DNA of 64,000 nucleotides from Oegoconia quadripuncta. Taxonomy: Eukaryota; Arthropoda; Insecta; Lepidoptera; Autostichidae. Below the pieces are notes generated by a model. That model saw nothing but the letters and a program-made list of their open reading frames with translations. It did not search any database and was not told the origin of the DNA. The stretch covers positions 20,888,801 through 20,952,800 of the forward strand of contig OX438753.1 in NCBI GenBank assembly GCA_949316235.1. Reading direction: 5' to 3'. A program made the translations under genes and the position numbers. Below, in pieces: positions 31,691 to 43,810 of this stretch (position 1 is its first letter; each line of letters begins with the position of its first letter).

Positions 31691-32520
31691 GTTTTGTATT
31701 ACAAAGTTAGATGATCGGCTACATTTGAATGGAGAGATAAAAAGAATCTCGTGAATATCTAAAAGTCGTACACACTTTGAGGTTCTAAGGTATTCATCAC
31801 CATTGACGAAACTTCATCTCTATTCTCATCGGTCGTCAATACAAAACCTATAAATAGACACTGCGTAACATAGACTATGTGAATAATATATGAACCATAT
31901 GCGACTCTTTCCAATATTACAGCGGCATTACCTAAAGTAAAATAATTTGCATAAAGCATTTCCTTACTTTATAGCTTGGCTCACGACATCTGTAATGACT
32001 GGGGTGGCGGCTTGCGACGCCTAGGGTACTGTAATTAGAGACTAGGGTATAAAAAAGCATGAAAGCCTTTTAAATCCAGTCAAGTAAGTGCTTATACTTA
32101 TCGTGATAGCACGGTGGAGTTCGCTTGACATCCAAACGTGTGGGTTCGAACCACAAAATACTAAAACTTTTCTGTATTCTAACGGCCTATTGTTACAGTT
32201 GGAGTTATACAGAGTAAATTTTACAAATGTGCGTGCAAGGTCAATTGCTATACTATGAGGAATGGCGAAAAGTACTCAGAGGAGTCTCGGATCTGATTTT
32301 GATGAAATCTGAAAGTCAATTATTGGATTTTTCCAAAATCAATATCAGTATCCAGGAATCGACGCTGTTGATTTTTGAAAAAATAACACACAACTATTCG
32401 ATAGTGTGGCTAATAAGGAACGAATTCTGGAAAGTAATGACATACGGCAAACTTAATGAACGAGCTCATTTTTAACGAAATACTTTTGTATTTTTCTTAC
32501 GTTACCTACCTATTACATTT
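31691..32520. other. No recognisable gene
   Basis: An 82-codon plus frame (32227-32475) has no motif. A B-box-like 'gtgggttcgaacc' at 32140 stands without an A-box. Confidence 0.35.
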
Positions 32521-32578
32521 AACTGATAAGGATGAGGCTGTACCCCAATAGCAAGGAAGCGTAAAGCTGTTGATGATG

Positions 32579-32909
32579 AACCGCCTCCATGGTTCAATGT
32601 AAATAACATTGGGTTTACGATTCGGAGGTCGCGGGTTCGATCCCCAGCGGGGTACATGTTTAAGTACTCGATTTGGTTGGTGGTAGGGCGTTTTAAACGT
32701 CCGCCTGGCTAGCTACCACCATCTTATCTAAATTTGCCGCCAAGCAGCAATGTTAATAGGATTGTTGTGTTACGGTTGACAGAGATAAGATAGCCAGTCC
32801 CCCAAATGTGTTGGGGTTTCCGGGTCAGTACGCTTCCAACTTCGACCTCATTTTCACTTAACATCAGGAGTGATTGAGGTCAAGTACCAACCCGTTGTGC
32901 ATAAAAAAA
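32579..32909 (+). mobile_element. SINE-A, full length
   Basis: Complete head, body and A-rich tail; the closest copy to the family consensus. Confidence 0.92.
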
Positions 32910-32944
32910 TGTTCATTTTGACTATCTGCCTACAACATAATATC

Positions 32945-33055
32945 TAACTAATCTTATAAATGCGAAAGTCTGGATGTTTTGTTGCTTATCACGGCTAAAG
33001 GGATGAACGGATTTGAATGAAATTTGATTCATAGGTACAACAAAACCTTAATTAA
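32945..33055 (-). repeat. Insect 'cgcatttataatatt' repeat fragment
   Basis: Minus-strand member of the family at 29265-29452. Confidence 0.55.
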
Positions 33056-33078
33056 AACATAGATATTTTTTATTTTTG

Positions 33079-33345
33079 ACGACCTGTTTGGTGTAGTGGT
33101 TAGAAACTCTGACCACTATACCAAATGGTCGCGGGTTCGAATCCCGCTAGGGGCATATGTTTGTGTGATGAATACGGACATGTGTACCCGAGTTATGGAT
33201 GTTTTCATTTATAATAAGTATTTATTTACAAAAAAAAATATGTATTTATGTAGTATATCAACCATCTGGTGTCCACAACACAAGCCTATAGTTGCTTACT
33301 GTGGAGCTAGATGGCGCTGTGTGTGTGTGTGAGGATATTTATTTT
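33079..33345 (+). mobile_element. SINE-B, full length
   Basis: Head 'acgacctgtttggtgtagtg', B-box 'cgcgggttcgaatcccgct', middle 'gtgtacccgagttatggatg', tail 'gtggagctagatggcgctgt' plus a short TG run and TTTA. Confidence 0.9.
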
Positions 33346-33424
33346 ATATTTATTTCGATAAAGTGAGTATAGTTCCCGCGGGATAAACAAATTTCTGCGA
33401 TAAAGTCATGCTACTAAACAAGGT

Positions 33425-33560
33425 GAATTTGAATTCGTGTAATTCACATTTAAAGCATTAGCACATTTAGTATAGAAGTCCAACAATTTTCGGCTGTACT
33501 CGGCTATGGTACTGGAAAGTGGTTCGTAATCAGAAGTGAAGTCGCCAGTAAACAGGTATG
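33425..33560 (+). mobile_element. MITE-F fragment
   Basis: 'gtgaatttgaattcgtgtaa', 'gaagtccaacaatttt' and 'gtggttcgtaatcagaagtg', both ends lost. Confidence 0.55.
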
Positions 33561-33919
33561 ACATGAATTACATATACAGCAATACACGTTACATAACCGT
33601 GAAATATAAGAAATTCAATAATATTTAAGTAGGTGGCTGATAGGTAAAAGTAGGTACCATAATCGCATAATATGATACAGCGAATAGACAGCTAACCACC
33701 AGACAAATCGATTTACATTGAACCTTTCGAGTTTACGGCCCTACCACCGGAACTCGCTACGAAGTCTCCACGATAAATTTTGTCATTTGTCAACTATAAA
33801 CTACTATACAACAATAAACTATTACTCACACTACTATAGTATACACAGAAATAATAACAGTAAGCAAATGGAATTTATACTGGGTGAAAAATATATGTAA
33901 AATATATATTTAAAATGTC

Positions 33920-34170
33920 AATAGGTTTGGAAAAAATTCCCAACATAGCATTATTAACAAAAACAAGTAGACCAAGACAAGTCATCTACGTAATTTGGCA
34001 TACCTACCACCATATCAACTACCTAAATTTAATAATGTATATGGCATGAGAATATGGGATTATATTTTACCAGATATATTGAATAGTATTCCTGGTGAAC
34101 TATATTCACATAACATAAAACAATGTAAAAATGCATTGAAGAAGTACTTTATAGATGGAACTATGTAGGA
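33920..34170 (+). pseudogene. Jockey/CR1-like RT C-terminal fragment
   Basis: After one frameshift the plus strand reads YLPPYQLPKFNNVYGMRIWD, then YILPDILNSIPGELYS and CKNALKKYFIDGTM before a stop. The pattern of a 'NSIP..L' block followed by a basic helix and 'LKKYF' is that of Jockey/CR1-like RT C-termini. A different family from LINE-A/B/C. Confidence 0.6.
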
Positions 34171-34419
34171 AGTGCCTTTCCAACAAATTTTATTTCGATA
34201 GAGAGACACGTCTATTTGCTTTCGCACATTATTTTATGTATCTAGATATTTAAGTTACGTTAATTTAATTTAAGTAACGTTGCATTTTGTAATAATTAAT
34301 AACGCGGAGGGTCAGTGACCTCATTCGCACTACACACAAACCTTTACAGATTTTCGTAGGCGTCTTATAATCAAGATTGTTTAAATAATGTTCTATGGAT
34401 AAATAAAGAAAAAATAATC

Positions 34420-34490
34420 GAATATTTTGTGGGTTCGAAAATTTTTTAATCGAATTCGACTATGGTTCTTTGGGGAGAGTTGTTTGTAAG
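34420..34490 (+). mobile_element. MITE-F fragment, left of a LINE-A insertion
   Basis: 'aatcgaattcgactatggtt' to 'gttgtttgtaa'; continues at 34632. Confidence 0.65.
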
Positions 34491-34630
34491 AGAGCCTACA
34501 GCTTCCTCAAAGGCCGGCAACGCATCTGTGACCCTTTTGGTGTTGCGGGTGTCCATGGGCGGCGGTGATTGTTTTCCATCAGGTGACCCGCATGCTCATT
34601 TGCCGCCCTCTCATATAAAAAAAAAAAAAA
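34491..34630 (+). mobile_element. LINE-A 3' end inserted in MITE-F
   Basis: From 'gagcctacagcttcctcaaa' through 'tctcatataaaa' and poly-A. Interrupts the MITE-F string 'gtttgtaa...agtggcgtcacc'. Confidence 0.85.
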
Positions 34631-34690
34631 CAAAAGTGGCGTCACCAGTTAATGTGAATTACACGAATACAAATTCACCTTGTAGAATTT
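34631..34690 (+). mobile_element. MITE-F fragment, right part
   Basis: 'gtggcgtcaccagttaatgt' and 'acaaattcaccttgta', the family's terminal end. Confidence 0.65.
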
Positions 34691-34784
34691 ATAAGCAAAC
34701 AAGCAAAGTGCACCAGTCACTCGGATACTATATATATGTATAAACTGTTTAGGTACTTTTATTTGTGTGTGTCCCATTGGCGTC

Positions 34785-34930
34785 CTTGATCTCACCGTGC
34801 GGTAACTCATCACAAATTATGTGGCATCTATGCTGCCCTTCATGTCCCGACACTTGTACGCTACAGTACCTCTACGATGCAACATACAGTGCTGTACGTG
34901 TGGCCGTCTGGTCCTGGTCCTTCTGTCCGT
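34785..34930 (+). pseudogene. Retrotransposon C-terminal zinc-knuckle fragment
   Basis: Reads CGNSSQIMWHLCCPSCPDTC and then LYDATYSAVRVAV. Parallel to 59680-59830 (CECGVSPQTMDHVLSCPACP). Same family as the insertion at 59467-59872, decayed. Confidence 0.65.
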
Positions 34931-35448
34931 CTTCAGGGGCTTTATTACCTACATAATTTCATCGTTATCGTCATCGGTTACGTTCTGACATGTGATTGGT
35001 TGATTCATCGCTCGCTCGGCAATTTGACGGCTTCTCATTGGTCAATGTAATCGATGACGATACCGATGAAGTTACATAATCTAAGGGCAGATCTTGTTTC
35101 GACATCGACTCGCTAAAGAGTGTCAATAAAATTTTCAGTTTATAGATTATTCAGTTTGAATATACAGGGTTAATTTTAATTGTTGTAAGATCAGATTACT
35201 GGTAACTCTACTCCTTATTTTATATTATTTTTGTTTTTGTATAAGACCTTTTGTTTGTAAATTTTTAGTTCCACTCCGCTGGGTGGAGGCCTGGAGTCCT
35301 GAAATACAGAATTTTATAATCTAGCTCAGGCTCCAGTCCACCACATCTAATAATTTTGTGATCTTTTCTTTTTATTTTTGGATTTCTTGTTTGTTGAACA
35401 GATGTGGTGTGAAAATAAAGTTATTTTTTATTTTTATTTTTATTTATT
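34931..35448. other. No recognisable gene
   Basis: 35260-35350 holds 'ggtggaggcctggagtcctg', probably an old LINE 3' UTR, not assigned. Confidence 0.35.
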
Positions 35449-35755
35449 ATTACGAACAACTTACCCCAAGGGACCATAGCCGAATTCGGCCAAAAAATTG
35501 TTGGACTTCCATACTAAAGGTTGATTCAGAATGTTTACTTTGTATTGGTTATCGCAAATTTTTCGATCGAATTCAACTATTGTTCCTTAAGTTGTTTGTA
35601 ATCAAGAGTGGCATCACCAGTAAATGGAAATTACACAAAACCGGGTCAGTACGCTTCCACCTTCGCCCTCATCTTCACTTAACATCAGGTGTGATTGAGG
35701 TCAAGTACCAATCCGTTGTGCATAAAAAAAAAATCCAAAATCACCCTGTATAAAT
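35449..35755 (+). mobile_element. MITE-F copy with a SINE-A tail inserted
   Basis: Inverted halves 'attacgaacaacttacccca' and 'cttaagttgtttgtaatcaa' show the foldback structure. The right end 'caccctgta' is separated from the body by the SINE-A fragment at 35642-35733. Left terminus missing. Confidence 0.7.
35642..35733 (+). mobile_element. SINE-A 3' fragment inserted in MITE-F
   Basis: 'ccgggtcagtacgcttccac' to 'gtgcataaaaaaaaa'; 5'-truncated insertion. Confidence 0.8.
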
Positions 35756-36015
35756 ATTCGACATTTTATCGACACGTTTCACCCGATTGCCCCAGGAATG
35801 TAAATATCTACCTATGTTACCTGATTTCGAAGTGCATGGTGTCGTTACATTCGTCTTGATCCCAAATTGCCATAGATTCATTTAGTGGTAAAAATTCAAC
35901 TGGCGCCCGAGGACTACAAAATGCCGTCAATTTCCAAGCACTCCGAATGGTATGACGGACTTAGTGTTTTTTCTAGTTTATTTTATATGCATCAAAATTT
36001 TATGTTCATTTTTTT

Positions 36016-36322
36016 TAAGCACGACGGTTTCATACTTGACCTCAATCACACCTGATGTTAAGTGAAGATGAGGTCGAAGGTGGAAGCGTACTGACCCGGA
36101 AACCCCAACACATTTGGGGACTGGCTATCTTATCTCTGACAACCGGAACACAACAATGCTGTTAACATTGCTGCTTGGCGGCAGATTTAGATAAGATGGT
36201 GGTAGCTAGCAAGGCGGACATTTTTAAAATGCCCTACCTCCAATGTACACCGCTGAGGATCGAACCCGTGACCTCCGAATCGTAAACCCAGTGTTGTTTA
36301 CATTGAGCCACGGAGGCGGTTA
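36016..36322 (-). mobile_element. SINE-A, full length
   Basis: Minus strand: head 'accgcctccgtggctcaatg', B-box 'cgggttcgatcctcagcgg', complete tail at 36016. Confidence 0.92.
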
Positions 36323-36867
36323 AATACATACTTTATTTCAGTTGGATCTTACTACTGTAACGTCTGTCCAAAACCCAATCATATTGCACAAATTCCGTGT
36401 AAGAATTTAAGCCGGTCCCAATTTGAATTCTTGCGTTTGATCCCAAATTTAATCGGGACTCCCAATTCTTGGTTTTCAATGAACTTCTATCGAAAAATAT
36501 GCGTGGATTGTATAGTTTGAGGGATTCGATAAATCCTATCCTAAATGCAAATTGGTATGGGTACCGACTCGATGGCATCAGAACGCATGCTCGTAGGTTC
36601 AGTCAATGTCCTCCTAAACGTACCTTATCATAATAAAATGATATAAAACTGAATACTAACACAGTTAAATTGCTCGAACAAGTACGCTTCTTATTACAAT
36701 GACCTGTACAAACTGGAATATAAAACACTCTGTTGAAAGAATTATAAAACACCTTTCTAAAAGCAAGAGCCTAAAATAGAATCCTTATAATTTCGTAAAG
36801 TCTAATAGAAATAATTCCCTTTTCGCCATTGGGCTACATAACCTTATAAAAAGGTGACAGAATTTTA
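36323..36867. other. No recognisable feature
   Basis: 81-codon minus frame (36333-36578) without motif. Confidence 0.35.
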
Positions 36868-37100
36868 TAATTTTAAACCAACTTCAAAAAACGAAGGAAG
36901 TTCAATTCGACTGTCTTTTGTTTTGTACATTGTTCGCGATATTTTCGTTAATGGTTAACCGATTTTGATGATTATTTATTTGTTTGTTAAGATTTACCAC
37001 CAGGGTGGTGGTGGTGGTGGTAAATTTGGTTAAGATCTGATGATTAACTCCGGAGATTGAGAATAGAACCTTACTGACGTCGGATTTATTGCCAATTTGG
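36868..37100 (+). repeat. 'Accgacttcaaaaa' repeat, uninterrupted
   Basis: 'ccaacttcaaaaaacgaagg', 'ttaaccgattttgatgatta' and 'ttaactccggagattgagaa'. Includes a small (GGT)n near 37000-37020. Confidence 0.6.
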
Positions 37101-37569
37101 GTTTTAATAATTAGGTACAACAGTGTTTTATACAGCATGAATTATTCCATCTGTCTGTCTTTTTGCATAACATCATAACTCTTGCTAAGATCGATTGTTA
37201 CCAATTTTCTTTTGGTGGGCCTGCCCATAAACTTAGGGTGTGTTGTATTTTTGTAATTGTCTCTTCACGTGAGTGTCCTTAAAAGCGACTAAGGGACTTT
37301 ACTTGCACGTTTCAACGGTACCTGAATTTACTACTTCGAAAGATAATCTTACGCACATCGGCGAGTATAAACAGATCGGGCTATGATTGGAGGTTCCTTG
37401 AAAATCACATTAAGGTAATAAAGGGATTCTTTTGTTTTTGTGAATATTTAGTGAAGTACGAAACAATTTCTAAATCTAGTTTATTGCATACAATTTGGAA
37501 ACAATGTATCTTAAAAAATCTGAACCACTTCATTGTTTTGAGCAAAATAAAATGTTATTTTTTTTTATA
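37101..37569. other. No recognisable feature
   Basis: AT-rich; nothing supported. Confidence 0.35.
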
Positions 37570-37990
37570 TTGGGTCTTTACCTATGAAATTGGAGTTTTT
37601 TTTTCTTCAATGTACCAATTCCTGCGATTTTCAAAGCAATATCCAAATTTGTTTTTATTTGGAAAATGGAATATTATTTCAAGGTTTCACATAAAATATT
37701 TTTTAATTTCTGGGCTAAATCACAAATAAAAAAAAAATGTACAGAGCTCTTTTCATGTGCTTCCCATAATAATTTCTTAGATTCGCTGAAACTTTGATAA
37801 AACGGTTACTTTTAATAATTAACGCTGCCTATTACTTAACTTTATGTTATCCGATAATACACACAAAGTTTAGCTAAATTTGGATTTGCTGTTCCCAAGA
37901 AAAAATCAAAAATGTTTGTATGGAGAGTTTTGATGTTTCATTAAGAAAATTCTTCATATAAAACGCTAATTTCATAGGTAAAGACCGTAA
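37570..37990 (-). mobile_element. MITE-T, near full length
   Basis: Reverse orientation relative to 19053. TIRs TTGGGTCTTTACCTATGAAA and, at the right end, its complement with one extra base. TA at both borders. Confidence 0.8.
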
Positions 37991-38307
37991 TATATCGATA
38001 ATTTGCAGTTACCTATTACGATAATTTGGTTTTCGATCAATGAAAATAGCCGTGATATTAATTCGAAAGTCGAAAGTATACAGTTAACAAATAAATGTTA
38101 AATGTAACACAGTTATATTAAAATGCAGTTGACTGTACATATAAATGCAAAGTAACTTTCTTGGCAGAAATAATGGCGTGGTGCGCCATTACCTTTCCCA
38201 TATTGCGTCATTAAAATACTTAAAACATAAAAACCATAATTTATAATATTAGGTAATAAAATAAAGCTTAATCGTAACGAGTGTGACGTGGGCGGAATTT
38301 CCATTTA

Positions 38308-38400
38308 GGTTAATGCCAGTGGTTCTCAAAGGGGGCGAAATCGGCCCCCGACGACGGGGGGCTTTAAAGGGCTTAATATTATTTGAAAAACGCAACCGGG
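38308..38400 (+). mobile_element. hAT-like terminus, fragment
   Basis: Starts CAGTGGTTCTCAAAGG, a terminal sequence typical of hAT-superfamily transposons, followed by 'cggcccccgacgacgggggg'. No complementary end found nearby, so only one end remains. Confidence 0.4.
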
Positions 38401-38682
38401 GGAATTTTAAGAAATATATATAAATATATAAGTACAGTCAATATTTTCGAACTCCGTTGGCGTCCGATTTGACTTAATGACTCTACTTCTTACATTGCAA
38501 TCAGGTTCAACATAAAGGCCGTAAATGTAATACATATATAAATTATTATACATTTATAAATTATGAAATTTCTTTTGAATAGGGTATATTTTATAGTCAT
38601 TAAATAGCGTGATTTTATATATCGCCCATTTAGCCATGCAAATATTTATGGAACTTAAAAATTAGTGCATTTATGTATACCA

Positions 38683-38925
38683 TGCCAAAAGGTCGCTGGT
38701 TCGAATCCCACTAGGGGCATATGTTTGTATGATGAATACAGACATGTGTTCCCGAGTTATGGGTGTTTTTCATTTATATAATGTATTTATTTGCAATAAA
38801 ATAAATGTATTTGTGTAGTTTATCAACCATCTGGTATCTATAATACAAGGCTAGTTGCTTAGTGTGGAACTTGATGGCGCTGTGTATATGTGTAAATATT
38901 TATTTATTTATTAATTTTTTTATTA
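38683..38925 (+). mobile_element. SINE-B, 5'-truncated
   Basis: From B-box 'gctggttcgaatcccactag' to 'acttgatggcgctgtgtat' and TTTA repeats; A-box side missing. Confidence 0.85.
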
Positions 38926-40304
38926 TTGATTATTATGAATAAATAAGAAAATAAATAATACATAATTTATTAAAAGATCTTCTACAACGCATCACCAGTG
39001 AAAACAATTAGAAAAGAAAATTCGCCCCGAAACTTTGGAAACCACACCTCACGGTACAACGAAGATAAGGACCATAAATATTGTTCTATTGTTTTGCGAA
39101 CAAAGCAAATACTTCTTTTTACTAATTGACCTCTTTATTATGTTAAAATGGCGGTCAGAAGTGATAAACAATATTTCCCGCCGCTTCGCTATGGGCAACT
39201 CCCGCGGGGGCTATAAATTGTAAAGAAAGTCACTCCATTCATTTTAATTTTTCCGTATTGATTTATCTTCTTCAGAGATATAGGTCGATGTTGGATAGTT
39301 GCCTTGGGACATAGATAGGGTCAAAGAAAATATTGTTTTGCTATTGAAGGCACGTGACATGATGATCTGAGTCAATACCAATCACATCACTCCACACACA
39401 CACATCAACGGCCTGTTAGTCTACCGTTGTATAAAATCCTCTCCCAAGGCGTGGCGTCCAAATCTCTATATTTTGGTAGAAAAAAATAAATATATATATA
39501 GTTACTGGAATGTAGTGATTTGTTATTTTTTTCTTTCTTAGGGTTATTTCAAGTATAAAAGTGATGAAATAATCTCAGCAGTAACCTTAGTTTTTAAACT
39601 AAAATACAGAAAATAAGGCATAAATGTTTGTATGTGGTTTGTATGAAAATTGGTTACTGTCTATTTCTTATAACATGGACTTTCGCGTTCCCTCCATTCA
39701 GACACAAAGGCAGTACATATTCTAGAAATTGTAAACATTCCTCGAAATGCACAAGACAGCTGATTCACACTTCTGGGAACTGGAATTGTACTTGATGATT
39801 GCTATAAAAGTAAATTATTATTTTGTAGTTGTATTTTTTCTCATTTAATAGCATATTTTATCATTCCGCCTACTCTGTGGCAAAATGCTGTACACGCCAC
39901 TGCCTCTACCTGTATTCTATCCAACCTTGTGAACAATTAAACTGCTGTGGGTCTACTACGAGTTCACGGTAACTGCTTTCGTTATAGTAATTATAGCTCT
40001 GTCACTGTTACTCGCATCAGGACTGAGCATCATTACCGATAGATTTCGATAAAGTGAATAGTTTGCTCAAACTCGTGATAGCCCGACTAGTTGTTCCGAT
40101 ATTGCACTGTATGCATTGTAGGTAACTTTACAATATGGTAATGAATTTGCAATCTATTGAAATCAGTAAATAACAGAAATCGTTACCTATTTGGTTATCA
40201 ATGTTGAGTCCTTATTGAGAAAATTACACTTTGTGTCTATTTAAATTTTAAATAGTAGATTTTATCATTGATAAATTGGATTGGTCGTATTTTTGTAATG
40301 TATT
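38926..40304. other. Largest plain stretch: no recognisable feature
   Basis: AT-rich with only 60-codon frames. 39170-39210 ('ccgccgcttcgctatggg') may be a scrap of the insect 'cgcatttataatatt' repeat. I cannot support more. Confidence 0.35.
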
Positions 40305-40675
40305 GGAGACATCTTTTTCAATAAGTTTCCAGTTGATATACAAAATCTTCCTCTCAATAAATTTAAAGATACTATAAAACACAAACTTATTAACAAAGCA
40401 TATTATAAAATATCAGACTATTTAGATGATAATCATCCCTGGACATAATCAGATCGTTAGCCAGGTTATTTCACAATTAATAATGAAATATAAAAACCTT
40501 TATGTAAAATCAAGGCCTGATTTCAAAAGAGCAACCCTTCGAGTTTTTTGCTTGTTCTTCTCAGGGGGAAATTGCCTTTTGAACAAGCAGTAGCTTAAAA
40601 AATGTACAATTGTCTATTTTAAGTGCATTCAGTGTACTTACAAAATACAGCATTTTTTTACTTTGACTTTGACAT
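40305..40675 (+). mobile_element. LINE-C 3' end
   Basis: Codes a short decayed RT tail (…KAYYKISDYLDDNHPW), then 'gagttttttgcttgttcttc' and a (TTTGAC)n tail. Confidence 0.75.
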
Positions 40676-41037
40676 TGACATCTTGGATCACGATATTACC
40701 CGAGAGTGACAATGTAGCCAAAGATCTAGATTTATTAGATTTAAATATCCTAGGGTTGTGAAATTAGCAGTCCTCATTGCCAAAGAAAAAGGAAAACTTT
40801 TAGGCAGTGCGTAGTTTCCGTATATCTACAACAAAGATATGAATATTCCCACGGTGTTCGGTGGTTCGAAAATGAACAGGCTGTTTTGTAAAACATAGAT
40901 ACGCATGAGACCTTACTCAAGTACCCAAGAGTTTGCTATTGACTAGTAAATATTAAACTGTCACCATTGAGTCTTACGGCACATCATTCACAGAGTTGAG
41001 GACAGTTTATAAAGAGTATTTGTGTTTGTTAGTTGAT

Positions 41038-41290
41038 GTTTTTTTTTTCATGGTTAATACGCGTTTGACCACAATGTCACCTGATGGGAAGTGACGATGT
41101 GGCCGAAGATGGAGCACGCAATCGCAGTAGATGCCTATTCACCCTGCTCTTGAAGATCCCAAGGTTGTAGGATTCAGGAAAGACTGACGTCGGAAGAGAG
41201 TTCCATGCCTTGGCTGTTCGCATTATGAATGAAGAATCGAACCGCTTATGTTATGTTGATCGAACTGTCCCAAATTTGACAACACCTTTC
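41038..41290 (-). pseudogene. LINE-B 3' end with RT C-terminal codons
   Basis: Minus strand: F.SSFIMRTAKAWNSLPS-like codons (compare 52122-52319), then YNLGIFKSRVNRHLL and 'catcaggtgacattgtggtc', poly-A. 5'-truncated Jockey/CR1-like end. Confidence 0.75.
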
Positions 41291-41384
41291 CAGAATTCCA
41301 TCTGAGTTTGATAAACAGAAATAGCGCCTGATCAAAGAAAGATTTCCGATCATGATTTAGGTTTGCATCTTTGGGTGACCAAAT

Positions 41385-41650
41385 TTATACTGTTATCAAC
41401 ATCTTCTTGCCCTATAGTCCCAATTTATTTGGGATCTACGCCGTACGTCTTTTTCTTTCAATCTCCTCTATCAGCCATTACCTCATCGTTCACGCCGTTG
41501 TCATTCATATCACCCTCCACCAATCCATCCATCTTTTCCGTGGTCTTCCTCTCCCTTTCCAATGGGTCCCACTGTTAAACTCACTCTTACATACTAATGC
41601 CTTATTTTATCCATCCTCGTCAATCCCACTTGTTCACCAAAATTTATACT
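41385..41650 (-). pseudogene. RTE-like RT C-terminal fragment
   Basis: Minus strand in shifting frames reads GRPRKRWID, DMNDNGVNDEVMADR and, near the end, VDPK.IGTIG. Matches the GRGRPKK..VDCV..DM...GVSTEMTADRGEW tail at 58600-58790. Confidence 0.6.
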
Positions 41651-41699
41651 GACAGACATAATATTTGCTTGACACTATACAATAACAGCAACAAGAGTA

Positions 41700-41795
41700 A
41701 CAATATTATTATTATTATTATTAAGAGCCCATAGTGTCCCACTGCTGGGCAAAGGCCTCCCTCATCTGTTTTCAGTCGTTTTTGTTCTTGGCGAG
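41700..41795 (-). mobile_element. RTE-like 3' terminus
   Basis: Minus strand 'ggaggcctttgcccagcagt', 'gggacactatgggctctta' and (AAT)n, a characteristic RTE-like 3' end in Lepidoptera. Confidence 0.7.
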
Positions 41796-41999
41796 CACAA
41801 ACCATCGCTTACTAAAAAAATTAATACTACAGGAAATTTTTAAATGGGGTGGGTGCAATGTGATACCAAAATAGACTCCGTCTCAGCAGATGCAATTGCC
41901 GCAGCACTACCTCCGGACGTTGTTGGTGACTGAATGGCCCCGAAAAGTCAGAGCCCGAGCGTTTAGTTTATTCAACGAGAAAGGGAAGTATATTTACGT

Positions 42000-42150
42000 G
42001 TAGCTAAAAATGTAAAACAAAATAGCAGTGAGATCTTTGTATAAATATGACCTGTCTAAATTGTTTGTAGACAGCAAAACGCACAGACGTAAAGTAACTT
42101 TGGAACAAATTTTAAAGACAAATAATTTAAGGCAGTGAGTAACATCTGGT
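42000..42150 (+). pseudogene. Possible LINE RT C-terminal fragment
   Basis: Reads KLFVDSKTHRRKVTLEQILK followed by TNNLRQ and a stop. A plausible RT C-terminal tail but not assigned to a family. Confidence 0.3.
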
Positions 42151-43374
42151 AAAGTCCCAAACAACATCCGTGCCGGTTAAGAAACAGTTTAACCAAAAAA
42201 TAACAAATTTTCGGACCGTTGAAATTATATTTCCAACACAGCTGAATTATGGCTTGAGAGGACTACTGACAAACGTACCCCCAATTATTTTTATAACAAT
42301 GGCGGTTTTGTCCACCGGATTTGGGAGGCCCCCAGAAATTTGCATCACACTGCCTAACACCAAACCCGATTTGTTTTTGTGAATGCCCGAGTGTATTTAG
42401 GTTGTGGGTCTTGTAAATTTATGTATGAATATCATCCACTTAGTGACCCGAGCACACTTGACCGCAATAAAGGGAATTTAAAAAAATATACAAGAGCAAC
42501 GTCACTGGGCTTTTCGTCACTGGATCTTTGAAATTTGACAGTCAGCTTATGGAAGTCACGCGAATTGCAACTGATTTTTACAAGCTTACTTACAAGCATA
42601 ACGCCGACCAACTATAAATTCCCGTTAAAAATGTACACAACACTATACAACTCCGCTCGAAATAACCAGGTCTTATGCTTCGTGATGTCCTTTCCGTTGG
42701 TTTCCATGTGTGTTTTCCTTCTCAATCACCAAATTAGTCACCCCTCAGTTCGAATACACTATATCTATGGCCGGGGGGCCTGGTGACCTGTATACTCGTT
42801 CTTCCTTTTCAGACAACAGTATTCGATGTATTACCTAGCCCTAAAGTCACTTTGTATAGCATCATTTGTGGTAAGAAATAGCAACCTATTTTTTTAGTGT
42901 GTTTCCCGTGTAACAGTTTACATAAGGCAGTTGAAGGGATACCAGTCACACCACGGACAAATCGCGGTGTCGGCGTTTACGCTACCGAAAAGGTTCTATC
43001 CACTAGATAGAAATCACGTCTCCTTTCAAATAAACCTTACTCTATGAATCACGTGACTTTCGTTTAATGGCAAAAAATGGCTAACTGCGTACCTCTATAT
43101 CTCTGCTCACTACATAAATCAAATATAAATAAAGGACCTCATAACCTGTCAACGTAATGCCATTCAAGCCAGGCTTGGGTGCGTAATATGATAGAATAAA
43201 TCACGTACACCTAAAATATGCCTCAATACCGAAACGTGAATATAAAATCACTTACCATTTTGACCGAAAAGAGTCAATTACATAAGGGGCAGGAATATTC
43301 ATTTTGTTACAGGCTGTATGTGGAGCTATATATTGGAGCAATTCATCTTGTCATTGTTTTTAGAATGAGATTAA
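42151..43374. other. No recognisable feature
   Basis: Frames up to 83 codons (42535-42786) without motifs. Confidence 0.35.
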
Positions 43375-43525
43375 GATAATAAGAATAATTTATTATCAAC
43401 GCCACAACACGATACAAAAAACAAAGAAGTAGTAAATTATAGCTAAAATAGAAATACAATTAGGTATGAAGAATATCCCGACAATGCTGTCACGTGTTGC
43501 GGCGTGCACAAATGGGTTAGCACTC
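43375..43525 (-). mobile_element. LINE 3' end
   Basis: Minus strand starts near 'ttgtgcacgccgcaacacgt' and ends 'aataaattattcttattatc'. The first part is shared with 11545-11580. Confidence 0.45.
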
Positions 43526-43644
43526 AGTTCATGCTGCGGAGAATCACAGCGCTGGTTTTCAGTGCCCAGTTTAGGTTAATATAATCCAGCTGTTCTTCCA
43601 AGTAAGTGATCTATAACTATATGATAAAAGTTTTGTAAACTCCT

Positions 43645-43725
43645 GGGAGCATGTGATAGTCATCTAGATAACGTAAAGATCGTCGCTTTTAGTGATAAGG
43701 CCGCCTAATTGTTATTTTATTGTTG
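43645..43725 (+). mobile_element. RTE-like 3' fragment
   Basis: 'ttagtgataaggccgcctaa' with flanks, as in 7078-7195. Confidence 0.5.
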
Positions 43726-43810
43726 CATCAAAAATTATTGAAAATTATTGTGTGTCTTTTAGAGTATTTGTATTGTGTTATATAAACAAAGCCACTGTGT
43801 TAAAAGCTAA

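Noticed and set aside
33079..33150. Possible tRNA genes at SINE heads (also near 18736-18798, 30359-30430, 53232-53300, 55800-55880)
   Set aside because: A- and B-box strings are present, but each is followed by a SINE body and A- or TTTA-rich tail, recurs in many copies, and does not fold into a proper cloverleaf with a closed acceptor stem.
37000..37022. (GGT)n run as a regulatory G-rich motif
   Set aside because: A short simple repeat inside the 'accgacttcaaaaa' repeat; no supporting context.
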